A stretch of 64,000 bases of DNA from Epiperipatus broadwayi (Eukaryota; Onychophora; Udeonychophora; Euonychophora; Peripatidae): contig JAQFVV010012670.1 in NCBI GenBank assembly GCA_028023455.1, forward strand, positions 682,001-746,000, given 5' to 3'. The notes beneath the pieces were generated by a model. It did no database searches. It was not told the origin of the DNA and saw nothing but the letters and a program-made list of their open reading frames with translations. Below are positions 1 through 11,488 of this stretch, one piece after another; position 1 is the first letter of the stretch, and each line of letters starts with the position of its first letter. The position numbers and the translations under genes were made by a program.

Positions 1-860
1 TTCAAAACACCTCAGAAAAATCATTATCATCAAATAGCTGAAATTTTCTTATAAAGTTATCTGAAGTAGCCTTAGTAAATATTACTGAAGTACTTTAGTT
101 TTACTTTGTCAATAGATGGAATCTGTAATCAGGCAAACTTGCTTAGTAGCAAGGACAACTTCAAGGGACAAAAACAACTTAGATTAGCTGCTATTACTTC
201 CTAATACACTACAAAAGAAGTTAAAAAATTAAGTAACTTTTTTTTTACTTAAAATCATTAATATGGAATATAACAGAGTTGATGATAATCCAGACACACA
301 CTCACATTAATTGTTTTTGTCAATTTACATGGTATATACATATAGATATTAATTTAATTACTGTACTGTGTGTTTTTATGTATATTTTCAAGATTTAATA
401 AAAACATTTACATCAATAAATTCTAACTCATGAAAAGTTAAAGATCTCATCAAAACATTTTTCCACATGTTAGAAATCAAAATTTAAAGAATTGGATTTA
501 CAATATTGCATTTGTAAAAAGAGAACATTTATCTACTAGCAGAGTCAATGATCTGGACACTGAGTTGAAATATGGCATATGTACAATATCAAAGTTTGTG
601 TTACTACTTAACAACAATAATGCAATGTCAAAATCAAATTATCAAGCAATTTAACTAGTAAAAATGATTATTAAAACACTTTATCCATCAATTTTTTTCT
701 GATATCCAAAAGTATGTCAAGTTTGCAGAAAAGCCAAAAAAAATTTTTTTAATATATCAAAAAGTTTATCTTTCCGAACATAAGAATGTCACACAATCAA
801 CTGTTGTTAAAATGGCAAACCACATGACTGTATTTTGTGTATTCTTTTGTAAAAGTTTTA
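1..860. other. AT-rich DNA without recognisable feature
   Basis: No coding-like reading frame, RNA gene or repeat family could be recognised. Short A and T runs are frequent, and stop codons are dense in all frames. Confidence 0.6.
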
Positions 861-970
861 GCGTTGTTAGCCGAGAGGTCATCGCAACTGCCTTGCAAGC
901 AAGTAGTTGGTTGCAGATGGTTGTGGGTTCGTGTCCCGGCTGATGCTATGACATATATAAAAAAAAAAAG
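861..970 (+). mobile_element. tRNA-derived SINE, family S1
   Basis: The head starts with GCGTTGTTAGCCGAGAGG, a tRNA-like box A. A box B-like GGTTCGTGTCC lies at about 926-936. The body ends with TGATGCTATGACATAT and an A-rich tail. Six further copies in this window share head, box B and the ATGACA-type end (9927, 24105, 44377, 47690, 55852, 58922), so this is a SINE family and not a functional tRNA gene: there is no cloverleaf with a normal acceptor stem. No clear target-site duplication was seen here. SINEs are transcribed by RNA polymerase III and mobilised by a partner LINE. Confidence 0.85.
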
Positions 971-2400
971 ATGGGAAAAAAATTCTCGGGTTATCATGTC
1001 TCTGGTTTGTGAGTATAATATGCTTAGTATGCTAATTACTGCACCATTAAGTCTGGCACTGAAAGGAAAGTTTGTCCAATTAAATATTCATAATCAATAA
1101 TCCATTTCTATGGTTTGAAATACAATTAGCATTGTATTTTTAGTTCATTTGATCTTAGCTTAAAATACATTAGTATGTTTCTTTTTTGATGATCATTTTA
1201 TTATTTCACTATCTAAATATATATATATATACACTACACATATATAAGTTGAATAATATATTTGAATTCCTTTACAAAATAAATAAATTCTGCAGAGAAG
1301 TATATTATATAAAAATCCATAATAAAATTTAATTACACAAGCCGGTTATTGATTTACATTTATGCATTATTTCAAAAACACACCTCTAAGAATTGGTAAA
1401 TATGATGATAAATGAATTGGAAAAAATTTAATAATAAAGTCAATCATTATACACACACACATATATATATATAACAAGTTCATTATTCTGTTACTTGGAA
1501 TTGAGCTTGATTATATTCTTAAAAAAAAAAATTAGAGCATTTTACATCAAGGCATCATAATAAGATATAAATAGATGTATAAAAAATAAAATTAGTTAAG
1601 TTGTTGATCCTCTCATTTTTATCTAGAATGTTATATTTTTCACTATGATCAAGCCATGATATATCAAGTATATTATAAATTTAAACAATGCTGAAATGAA
1701 GAGATGTAAGATATAAACATCACAAATAAAACAGATTGTACGATTAAATACAAAATATTTCAATTTTTTCAGTATAATTTAAATCAATTTATTTATACTA
1801 CTAATGTTAATTCAATAATTTATACTGGTATCTTTCTTTGCAATCAAATAATTTCCACTTGTAATTCCACATCTGGACAGACAAGCAGGAGTCTTTTAGC
1901 ATTCATATTTCTTTTACTATTTTCTTAATGAAGGTCTTTAAATTTTAATAACTAATGAAAAAAGAAATTAAAATGATTTATTTTCTGATACATTTTTTTT
2001 CCTTTTTAATTAAGTTCAAAAGATTTTAAAAATTAATAATAAATTTTAAAATTTATTTAAAGATAAACAAACATACATTTTATTTCAATATATAGAATAT
2101 GTTCTTTTTTATTTAAAAAAAAAAGATTTTATTAAGCTATGAGAGTATATAAAAAGATGTGGGTGACATACTGGCAAATTTTTAATAACCAGCTCTTAAA
2201 GCAAACGATTAAGAAATCCATGATATACTATGCACCATTAATGCCAAACTACTTGCTGAAAATACTTCTAACTTAGAAATGATTAAAGATATTAGTTATC
2301 TGCCAAAAACAAAATCTTCACATCAATCCTTCAATAGAGACTTCTTGAATACACAAAAAAAGATATTGAAAAGAGTGAAGACTTGAATTGTAGAACTGGG
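971..2400. other. AT-rich DNA with short microsatellites
   Basis: No gene seen. A short (TA)n run lies near 1216-1231, and an (AC)n to (AT)n compound dinucleotide run at 1450-1473. The rest is low-complexity AT-rich sequence. Confidence 0.6.
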
Positions 2401-2410
2401 GAAGAACATA

Positions 2411-2780
2411 AAGGTTGGAAAGATAGAATTTGCAATGTTACAGATAGTAAATAAAAAAAGATTAATTAGCAAAAAAATTACAAAGCACAGAAAACATTTA
2501 AATCTTTGAGCATATGCTTAGATGCAGAAGAATTGTAAAAAATGTTGGGTGTGGAGAGGAGAGTAAAGAGAGAGAGATCCATTATCTAATTTAAAAGCTC
2601 TATCTATTTCTTTAAAATTATCAATCATTTTCTTTTTACCTTCCAAGTTTTCCCAACATCCTTCACAGTTCTATTATTATTCTGCTTCATATTTCTTTAA
2701 TAAATAATTTCTTTTCATTTGTTTACTTCAACATTGTAAATTCCGTCTTTCCCGCTTACGTTGTCCAATCTTTTCCAAAT
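2411..2780. repeat. Imperfect inverted repeat, about 140-bp arms
   Basis: The left arm (2411-2554) and the reverse complement of the right arm (2643-2780) align with many mismatches: both contain a GTTGGAAAGA-like start, a GAATTT(G/A)CAATGTT block and an ATGTTGGG block in the same order. The arms are separated by about 90 bp. This is either two inverted copies of one decayed element or an old fold-back unit. No coding domain was recognised. Confidence 0.5.
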
Positions 2781-3208
2781 TCAAATTTAAAAGCCCCTTT
2801 TCATATTCCCTTTTCTAACCTGCCAAATTTGGGTATCATTTAAAGCCACATTTAAACCAACATTTTAATAACTCCAACATAAAAGAATATGTAAAATTTG
2901 TAATAAATAATAATAAAATAAATTTTAAAAAGTCGTTTAAATTTATTTTTCTCAGCTTGCTTTTACCTCACAGTTTGAGCAAAAGTGATTTAACTAATAA
3001 TAGATGACTGAAATTAGGTCCTTCATAACACTAATAGAGATCTATTAATATACCATTTACTTAAAACTTAAATACTGTACTGATTTTTGTTTTCCATTTT
3101 GATAAATATATGTAACATTTTTTTTGCATATTACTTCTCTAATTTAAAAAAAAATGTTTTGAAAAGTCAGTGAAATTTCCAATTTCTGATAATAATATTA
3201 ACTTTATG

Positions 3209-3365
3209 TAATTGGAGGGGGTTTGAACCCATACTTTCAAACTCCCTTTAGTCAACCATTCCATCTTATACAACTGACACCCACGACCATACACATGTCA
3301 TTTATACAAGATGGAGTGGATGACTAAAGGGAACTTGAAAGTCTGGATTCAAATCCCTTCTAATT
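3209..3365. repeat. Small fold-back, family FB3
   Basis: Arms 3209-3273 and 3302-3365 are near-complementary over about 65 bp (core GGGTTTGAACCC on the left, GGATTCAAATCCC on the right). The loop is about 28 bp and contains CACATGTC. The arm end GATTCAAATCCC resembles a tRNA box B. The same arm sequence occurs at 53640-53700 and, diverged, in the large palindrome at 41945-42965, so it is a family. Confidence 0.75.
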
Positions 3366-3824
3366 ACATCAAACTTAAAAGTATATATAATATGAATATG
3401 TTTAAATATTAACTCTACTTATTCTAAGTTATCAAAATTATATTCAAAAATTTATATTCCATTTGTTTACATTAAATATAATTTTGAACAAACTTCGAAA
3501 ATGTTTCCTCAAATTGAAGAAATAAAATGTAAAGAAAAAAATAATTGGCTGTAGAAAGGAATTTGTTGTTGATTAAAAGAATAACTTTTATTTCTTTTTC
3601 AAGACCTTAAAGAATGAGCTGGACAAATTCTTAATGTCCACTCCATGTTATTTTCATTATTATGGGTTCATTCATATAATAACAAATGTGAACAGGCTGC
3701 TTAACAACCTGTATTTGACAATATGACGAGTTTCTTGACTTTTTACCGGAGTTCAATAAAAAAAGAAAAAAAAACAAGGGTTTCTTCTCAATTGCTAGTA
3801 GTTCTTAACTATCAGTTGTTTTCT
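3366..3824. other. AT-rich DNA, nothing recognised
   Basis: No coding-like frame, SINE or fold-back was seen between the FB3 unit and the following short repeat. Confidence 0.5.
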
Positions 3825-3925
3825 TGAGGTCTCTTATTCTTAAAGAGCTGTAAAGTTATCAGCCAGGGCAATGGCTCGAGAATAAAGGCAGGGAATACTA
3901 AGAATCTCCTGATTATAGATCCAGG
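3825..3925 (-). repeat. Dispersed repeat R2, copy 1
   Basis: The reverse complement of this segment aligns with 45850-45950. Both contain AATCAGGAGATTCTTAG followed about 30 bases later by a GGCTG(A/G)T(A/G)ACTTTA block. It is noticeably richer in G+C than its surroundings. No coding domain was recognised; it may be part of a decayed transposon. Confidence 0.5.
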
Positions 3926-4077
3926 CTGCCATTTAATAATATTTTAATTATTTATCTACAAGTGTGGGAAGATTATATGAATTGGAAAAAATGTCTAATA
4001 TTAAATATGATATCATGGGACTTTTGTGAAATTAGAAAAAAAAAAAATGATTTGAAAACTTCACTATAAAGACATAT
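3926..4077. other. AT-rich spacer
   Basis: No feature recognised; an A run is present near 4038. Confidence 0.4.
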
Positions 4078-4695
4078 CCTATTGGAAGTACAAGGAAAAC
4101 GATTTTTATATAAATAAAAAAGTGGAAGAACAACATTATCAAGATTGATGGCATATCAGAGAGGATGGTGAGATTAGATATTCAATTTAATGAAAGATAC
4201 CAAATGCAGATAATTCATGTTTAATAATAACTTGATAGGCTAAAACCTTCGACAGGTGCACTTTAAAAATGCTTATGTGACAGCCAATCAGAAGTAATAA
4301 TGACTGCATGTGAAACTCTCAATTCAAAAACACAGGCCAGAACTATGAGAAAAAGATGGAACCCACCTTCTTCTCTACGTAAATTTATATATAAATAAGC
4401 CAGAAAACAATTGAGTGATGAAAATGTGGGTAAATGTGGTTATGGTGACAGAAATGAGAGGACACAAAATTCCACAACAAAAATTGTACAATATAAATTC
4501 TACCTTTAAGCAAAATATCAAATGAAAATGGACATAGAAGCATCCAAATGAAAGAACAGCAGAATGGGATTACATTTTGACTGTTGGAAAATATATATTT
4601 CAAGATTGTAATGTTTTTAATAAATTAAGCACTGGAATAGAGATGTAAAATGTGTTAATACTGAACTAGAAACAAAAATTTTTAAAAAAAGACTA
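4078..4695 (+). pseudogene. RTE-type LINE, endonuclease-domain fragment
   Basis: Broken translation gives WKNNIIKIDGISERMVRLDI followed by NERYQMQIIHV near 4120-4230, and YGYGDRNERTQ near 4438-4475. The next part corresponds to the segment that in RTE endonucleases follows the GDFN motif (conserved xFGYGxRNERG) and runs into a D-Y-I...N/SDHRL stretch, here decayed. The segment at 17395-17660 (GYGDKNKRGQR) is a diverged copy of this part, which supports the call. Known role of the family: an apurinic-type endonuclease nicks target DNA for target-primed reverse transcription. No RT domain follows here, so the fragment is dead. Frameshifts and stops are frequent. Confidence 0.7.
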
Positions 4696-4699
4696 TATT

Positions 4700-5190
4700 A
4701 ATCTAAAGATCCCTGATTCAATTTCTATGCTAGTACTGTCATTGGTCAGGTAAGAAAAATTCATCTAAAATATTATTCAAAACTTAGATGGAAGATAGTA
4801 GATGAACTTTGATATTCTTTAGATAATAGAAATGTGTGTTTGCCTTTTCTAATCTTGTGATTTAAAATAAAATCTGATTGGAAACATCATAATAGCCAAA
4901 ATAAGTCACAGATCACATGACCCAATTCTCTTAAGCTTGTAAAATATATCACATGATCACTATCTCATACTAGTTTCAATAATAATTTATTATTTCTAAT
5001 GTATACAGTGATGTGTAATCATACATTGAGGTTTACATTGTTGTTCTAACTATCTTGTTATTTCCATTTGGAGTTCTGATGAGTCTATGTTGTGCAATAT
5101 GGTGTGAACATTAAACCTTTCACATATTTGTTATCTGATTGTTGCCCCACCCCCCTTTTTTGCCTTGTTGTTAGTTTTCCATATTGTATA
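4700..5190. other. AT-rich spacer before the LINE 3' end
   Basis: No independent feature recognised. The part nearest 5190 may be the 3' untranslated region of the minus-strand LINE that ends its ORF2 at 5205, but no clear poly(A) tail fixes the boundary. Confidence 0.4.
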
Positions 5191-5204
5191 ATGTCCAAGT
5201 GTCC

Positions 5205-8200
5205 TCAAATGCTTTTGACGATGCCAGGAGTTGGTCTCTCTTCTGGATTTTTAATCACTGTTTTGGGAAAAACCTGTGCTATAAGAAGTTGTGGGTGTTC
5301 CATGATTAGTTTATATCGTGTAACCCATATGGCATAGTTCAAAAATATTGAGAGACATGTTATTGGATAGGTTTTAGTATTGACACTATCCTTCAGAGAT
5401 GAGATCAGTTGGAAATCTATCTTGGTGTTGGAGAGTAATCTTGATGTTGGAGAGTATGATTTCTCGGATCACTCTTGAGTCCCGTACATTGTGAGAAGAG
5501 GTGATCCGATGTCTCATCGCCATTCTTGCAAATGCTGCAAGTAGGGTCTATGTTGTTGTGACCTCATTTGTAAAATACGAAGTGATTAGTAGGTAGTTCT
5601 TTAATGTATTTAATGAGGAAGTCTAGGTATTTGGCCACTAGACTCCATCTTTTAAAGTTGGATACCTCTAGACTCCATCTTTTAAAGTTGGATACCAGTT
5701 TCTGATCATTGTAATAAAGTGTGTTGATTATAAGATGTAAGATTTATGGAGGATTGTGTATGCTTGCCATAATGATATTTTAGAATTGAATGTGGAGTCG
5801 GTTATTGGGCAGTGCTGTTTGATAAGACTTGTGATTCTAGTGATCCATGTTTGTCTGCTTGGTGGGTGTCGTCGGTGGGTGTTACCTTTTGAAGCAAAGC
5901 TTTCTGGAGAATTGTGTTAAAACCATATGATGCTACCGAGTTGGGTATGACGTTGTGGGTTTTTTGGTAATCAATGCCTGAATGGAGTGAAGAGCAAGAC
6001 CATTTAGCTTTCTTGGTCGCTGAGTGCCTTTGAGGCTGATAGCGACCATTTTACCTCTCCAGAAAAGCCTTGAGCACAATCCATTTATTTTATTTATGAA
6101 GCTTTTGTTGAATTTGATAAATGGAAGAAAGTATGATATTTTTGGCATCATATTCATGTTAATTAGTGCTACCTTGCCAGGAAGGGAAAGGTAGACTTGT
6201 GACAAGGAAGTGATGAATTTGTTTCCAGGATGTTATCCTGAATCTCTTTGGACATTGCTGTGGTAGATTTGAAGATGGAAAACCCAAGATATCTCTGTGG
6301 CTTGGCAGAGAAGAGGGTGTTGATTTTCCTTCCTGAAACAATTTGCCAGGAGGCAGATTTGCTGGGGTTGAATTGCAGCCTGTATTTATCTGTATAGCGG
6401 CTTAGTATTGTTTGTAGCAAATGAATGTTTTCTTGATGGTAGGATGATCATTACATCATCCAGGTAGGAAAATGTGTAGAATTCTGTTTAAATTGGGTAT
6501 AAAGAGACCTGGTAGATTTTTTTCCAAATCCATCAGGAGAGGATTTATATATACAATGAAGCATAGGGCACTGAGGGGGGAACCCTGAGGAAGAGCTTGT
6601 GTCGGTTTAAATCCGGAGGTGATGTTACCATCCATAGTGATAAAAATTTTCCTGTTATATAGTAAATTGCTTATGATCCGGACAGCAGCCGCAGGAACAT
6701 CATACTCGGTCAAAATATTTAAGAGTACGTCTATATGTACCGAGTCAAAGGCTGCAGCGATATCCAGTTGGACAGCTATCGGCCCTGACTTCCAGTGGAT
6801 TCTGACATAATCCAATGATGGAGATTATGTTTCCCATTGCGTGTGCAGTAGAGGAGCCCTTCTTGGCATATTGGTTGTTAGATATGTGCTTTAAGACAAT
6901 TGTCTGGGTGAGGTCTTTGATGACGGACTCTACAATTTTAATTAGAAGGGGTGTCAATGGAAATAGTGTCTGATGTTTGAGAAATCCATAACCTGATTTT
7001 TTTTTTAATAAATGGAACCAGTGCCACTGGGTAAAGGTTAGGTATCACTCTATTACCAGTTGCTAGGTAATCCACCACCTTCTTCATTTATGGAGATTGC
7101 AAATTGATTGAGGTGTAGGATTAGGAATCTGGGAATCCCATGTAATCAAGGATGTACACCATCTGGAAGGGAAGATATTTTCTGTTGGAGTAGGTTTTCT
7201 GTGATCTCGGGTGGCACCTGTGGATCAACTTCAGACCAAGATTGTGTGCCATTGAAGATTGCAGTTGTTGCTGGAAGTGTTCTTTTATTGTGTTCATCAT
7301 AGGTGTTCCCAGCAAGGTTTTCCCATCTGCAATGATGGAGGTGGGAGTGGTTTTGTTATTTTCCCCCTCCAAGTGCCCATCTCAAGTAGCCTTTTGTCCA
7401 GTGGTGGTGTTGAGATAAATAGCATTTGGCTCTCCTGATGGATAGGTATTCCACCAGGGATTTTTGTCTTGATCGGTATAGGTTTTTTAAGACTGTATAT
7501 ATCTTGTGTTTTGATAGGCTGACATTGGAGCATCTGAAGCTGATTCTCTATTTGTAGATCTCTGAAGAGGCCATTAGGGCCTTTGGCTTTCATGGTGTGG
7601 TGTTTTAATATTGTCTGTAGGATACCTACAAATGAAAACCAGGCTTCTTCAGCTAGTCTTGAAAGGATGTTGATTTTGTAAAAATATATATAGATTCGGA
7701 CACTATGGCCTCTGTCATGTTTGATTTTGTTACCATTCACATGGTTTTGTGAAGGACCTCTAGGGTTGGGAGGCCAGCCATGGTTTCAAGTGTAACTACA
7801 AGGGCCATATGGTCCAAAAACGAAACTGGTAAAAGTTTTGCATTTAGATGAAAGTGTAAATCTGGTGAATAATATAATAGGTCTATTAGGGTTTGGTAGA
7901 TTTGGTGTAAAAGGAGTAGGATCTGGGAGGAAGGAATCCTTCCCCACCCCACACATCAAGTTTCTGTTTATCAGTGGAAGAAATTTTAAGTTAAAACGAC
8001 CATATGTGGTGTTAAAATCTCCCAATATAAGTAAAGAGCCTGATTTGTTGCTAAGGATAGCATTTATAATCTGAATGATTTTGTGATAGATAGTAGGATT
8101 GTTTGAAGTGTATATATAAGCTAGATTTATGCTGTAGCCCCAATAGTCTATTTCTAATAAGATTAACTTGTTATCCAAATAGAGTATACAGAATTTGTTT

Positions 8201-8456
8201 GGGGGAAATTTTTTGTTAATTAATACTCCAACCCCTCCAGCTGCTGACCTCCAGCTGCTGAATGTCCAACTGAAAATTTAGTGAAGCCCATGGTGGCAAT
8301 TAATGTTTCTATTTTAGCATCAGTGTTATTATGAAATTTGGTTTCCCCCATTAGTAGGATGTGGGGAGAGTTAATGCTTATCCAATTTCTAATTGCGTGA
8401 GCATGGGCCAACGAGTTGAGGCCACGAACATTAATCCCTGCGATTTTATAGTTCAT
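5205..8456 (-). pseudogene. LINE ORF2: AP-endonuclease and reverse transcriptase, frameshifted
   Basis: ORF2 of a Jockey/I-like non-LTR retrotransposon, about 1080 codons if frames are joined. The start MNYKIAGINVRGLN at 8456 gives the first endonuclease motif. GETKFHNN and YIYTSNN follow, then LGDFNTTYG near 8010 and an L/SDHMAL motif near 7760. The RT domain shows NNQYAKKGSSTAHA, motif A LDIAAAFDSV (about 6767-6738), motif B LPQGSPLSALCF (about 6593-6558) and motif C YLDD at 6456-6467. A C-terminal zinc finger DPTCSICKNGDETSDHLFSQC-like block lies near 5560-5490. The family copies its RNA into nicked chromosomal DNA. Motifs B and C are in different frames, and the endonuclease is split as well, so this copy is inactive. 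The catalytic residues themselves are intact. Confidence 0.85.
5642..5701 (-). repeat. 30-bp tandem duplication inside LINE ORF2
   Basis: The unit beginning TAGACTCCATCTTTTAAAG and ending GGATACC(TC) occurs twice in a row. The period of 30 is a multiple of three, so it would add ten codons without a frameshift. It lies between the RT domain and the C-terminal zinc finger and is probably a late slippage event in this dead copy. Confidence 0.8.
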
Positions 8457-9885
8457 AATATAATGTCTCTGCCCCCTCAGCTGGCCCATGATCTCGAAGA
8501 GAATTTGGAAGTAAATGACTATAATTGCTTTCTTGATCTGATGCTTCTTCCAATGAGAGTTGAAGTTGATTTGATTCCATGAGTACTGGAAGGTCCTCAT
8601 TTTCCATAGAATGTGGTAATTCCAAGTAGGGATCATCTTCCATTGGTGCTGAATCAATATCAGTGCTCAGAGGTTTTCTTTTTCTTTTTTTCCCATGACC
8701 CTCTATGTTTACTTTGTAGATCTTGTGAATCTGGTTTTAATGTGAGTAGTTATGGTATAAACCCAGAATTCATATCATCATCTGAGCTTGATTTATCCGG
8801 AACATTTGATTTCCATTTATTAATATTTGGTATAGTTTGTCGTGTTAACTCTACTTCTTGTGAAAGATCCTGATTCCAATGTCCAGGTGAACCATCCTTT
8901 TCCCCAAGGTTTGGAGTTTTGGTGTGTGATGTGTTGAGTTTTTTCTTTGGTTTATTGGTTTTGCTACTTTCTTTTTGAGGATGAGTTATATTTTGTTTAG
9001 TTTGTGATTTCCTAGGTGATTGGGTGTTATTTTTGTCTATTTTGAGTCTGGTGTGTTTCTTCTACGGGAAATGACTTCAAGTCTGAAGGTTTGCCAAGCA
9101 TTGATTCATAGCCTTTTTTTTTTTTTTGATGTACTGTTTATTGGCTGAATATTATGTGTATTGGTTTAAAATGGGATGAGGTGTTCTTGATGTAGTTGTT
9201 TGTTTATCATTTCTATTTTTGGTTGTATTGTTGTGGAATTTCATCTCAGTTTGTTGGGAAAGATTATTATCTTGATCCTTATCCCTAGATATTATGTGGT
9301 CTGGTATTACATCTGTGGGAGTTATGCCTATAGATTTAGTGTATTTTGATGATGTAGACCTGTGTTTATCAGTGTTGTTTTCAATATTATTGTCTGTTTT
9401 AGGTGATTGTTTGGTGTCTGTAGTTGTTGTTGTTTCTATATTCTTTCTACTGCAGTGGTGGAACTTGCCTTTCTTTTGATTGCAGGTAGTGCAGATATGT
9501 GCCAAACAGTCTTTTATAAAGTGTGGCGTTTGTAAACAGTGAAAGCACTGAGGCCGCACCCCCTGATTGTTAGGACCATTGGTGAACCTCTTGCATTAAC
9601 TACAGTAGGGATGTCAGTGGGAGAAACGTTTTTTTTCATGGCTAGTGAGAAGATTGCTGTGTTTGATATTATGTTTCCATCCAAGATGGGGTCTGGGAGG
9701 AATTTAAATTTTTAAACAGTGCCGTAGGGATTGAGGATATTTTGGAGCTCTTGTAGTATCATAGGTCTGTTCATTTCTGCATGCAAAGTATTTTGTTTCC
9801 CAGTATTTTATTGTTGCTTTTAAATTGGAACCTGTCTGCCCAGATCTTAAATTCTATTGCCACATATTTGTCATTAGGGTGTGTT
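8446..9885 (-). pseudogene. LINE ORF1: gag-like nucleic-acid-binding protein
   Basis: ORF1 of the same LINE, upstream of ORF2 on the minus strand. Near 9780-9580 the frame reads LQNILNPYGTV, a stop, then KFKFLPDPILDG and NVSPTDIPTVVNARG, followed by LTIRG. The zinc-knuckle block QCFHCLQTPHFIKDC and ICTTCNQKKGKFHHC starts at 9559. A Lys/Thr/Asn-rich linker follows, then an acidic tail (MEDDPYLELPHSMENEDLPV from 8643) ending LYYEL at 8446. Known role: ORF1 proteins bind the element RNA and form the retrotransposition particle. A frame change separates the LTIRG segment from the knuckles. Homologous fragments lie at 44740 (plus) and 59800-60110 (minus). The 5' end meets a fold-back element at about 9886, so the true 5' UTR is missing or separated. 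Confidence 0.75.
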
Positions 9886-10300
9886 ACCATCTCATATTAG
9901 CACATAATTGTTGTAAACAATGGCAAGCAAGTAGTTGTTTGCACACGGTTGTGGGTTCGCCTCCTGGACGATGCTATGACATATGAAAAAAAAAACAATG
10001 GCAAAACTCTCCATACAGTAGTGCCACCCTGTGCCAACCAGAGTAATCAATGGATGCCAGAAGGCTTGTGCATAAAATCCCTATCTAGTGCCTACTCATC
10101 CAATATCCCCAGAACCAGAGTAATCAATTGATGCCAGAAGGCTTGTGCATAAAATCCCTATCTAGTGCCTACTCATCCAATATCCCCAGACTAGCTGGAT
10201 GAGTAGGCACTAGATAGGGATTTTATGCACAAGCCTTCTGGCATCCATTGATTACTCTGGTTGGCCCAGTGTGGCACTACTGTATGGAGTTTTGCCTTTG
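9886..10300. mobile_element. Fold-back element FB1, copy 1, with nested SINE
   Basis: The left part (ACCATCTCATATTAGCACAT...) matches the linker of other FB1 copies. From about 9996 the arm reads GGCAAAACTCTCCATACAGTAG, continues through GCCAGAAGGCTTGTGCATAA and CTACTCATCCAATATCCCCAG, and is followed at about 10196 by its reverse complement, ending CTACTGTATGGAGTTTTGCC near 10295. The left arm contains an internal direct duplication (10024-10110 and 10113-10190). A SINE fragment is inserted near the left end. No transposase is encoded. FB1 copies also lie at 13150, 19263 and 62962. Confidence 0.8.
9927..9992 (+). mobile_element. 5'-truncated SINE S1 nested in FB1
   Basis: The 3' half of the SINE (from GCAAGTAGTTG through GTGGGTTCGCCTCC and ATGCTATGACATATG plus A tail) is flanked by the 12-bp direct repeat AAACAATGGCAA at 9915-9926 and 9993-10004. 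That repeat is part of the FB1 end, so the SINE inserted after FB1 was already in place. Confidence 0.8.
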
Positions 10301-10315
10301 TTTGTGCTTGTAAAA

Positions 10316-10430
10316 TATAATCAATGAGGATTGCCAATTCCTCAACAAGCTTTGTGATAAATGCTTAGCCAGAGCCAGCATGTAAAATATCTCTGTCAGG
10401 ACACACACACCCCCAACCTCTGACCATATC
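10316..10430 (+). repeat. Dispersed repeat R1, copy 1
   Basis: AATGAGGATTGCCAATTC..., AAATGCTTAGCCAG and AAATATCTCTGTCAGGA occur in the same order in the reverse complement of 35085-35237. It lies directly beside FB1. It is richer in G+C than its flanks. No protein domain was recognised; it could be a transposon fragment. Confidence 0.6.
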
Positions 10431-11488
10431 ATAATAGTCAATTCAATAGAACTGATATAAATAAAGAATTATGTTTAGCACGAATATTTAATGAATGTTC
10501 TATTAATGAAAAGAAATATTGAACCCAGGCTATTGGTAAAATTCATAGGTGGTATTCAAACAAAATTATTTTCTATTGCCTTGTAGGACAACATATCAAA
10601 GGCTATACACTGTTTCAAATATAAAGACATTTCTATTTTCTTTTACTCTTTCCTTCTCTATTTGCTTTTATCTTATTGATTTCAGCCTATCATGTCACTC
10701 AAACTGTAAGCATTAATTAAACTTTATATCATTCATCTTGTGTGTGGTTAGTCATTTATGACTAATTAAATTTGAAATATATCTAATTAAAATTATATAA
10801 CCATCAAAAATTTTTACATAAACTTTCAAATGAAATTAAAATGCTGTAATAAGATAATGAATTTTGATAATTGAAAATATTCTATTATATAACATGGAGT
10901 AGACGTCACACAATAAAAATAAGCTTGTTCTTCTTATAAAAGATAGCAATTAAGAATTTGAAATTATTAGATACAGATTAGCAGCATCTCAAACTGTTTA
11001 AATATGCAGATAAATGATGATCATAGAATCAAAATTTTCATTCTATAAAATTTCATATTAATCTTTATTCACTAAATTTTTATTCTTGGTCTATATACTA
11101 CTATCATAATGGTTTCTCAAGATAAAAAGTTCTAGAATAGATTAATTTCGATTTTCTAATAATAGTGGTATAATTATGACACTTTAAAATAACGAGAGCT
11201 GCTTTGGATTTTGTTATAAATTTGTTAATGATAATGCCCTTTACATTACTCAATATGAATATTTTCTCATCCAGAAAGACTTATATAAATGAGATGAAAC
11301 ATGCCAACATATAGAACGGCCTGTTACTTAACTTCCAAAACAATATTTATGCAAATGACTAAAGCCATAGTGGTCTGCAATGATTTCAGCTATGTCAAAT
11401 TTTAATAATATCCTGAAGTATACATGAAAACTTAATTTATAATAATAAGCTCGATTATTTTCATAATCTAGACAATTTTTTTAAAAAA
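10431..11488. other. AT-rich DNA, nothing recognised
   Basis: No coding-like frame, tRNA-like element or inverted repeat was found by eye. Confidence 0.5.

Noticed and set aside
861-970. Functional tRNA gene
   Set aside because: Box A and B are present, but acceptor-stem pairing is absent, the unit has a SINE body and A tail, and six similar copies exist.
5092-5337. Plus-strand protein-coding frame
   Set aside because: It is antisense to the C terminus of the minus-strand LINE ORF2.
9294-9479. Plus-strand membrane-like small protein
   Set aside because: Shadow of the Lys/Thr/Asn-rich ORF1 linker on the minus strand.
9980-10300. CRISPR-like array of repeated units
   Set aside because: The repeats are long, partly direct and partly inverted, without regular spacers, and sit in a eukaryotic fold-back element.
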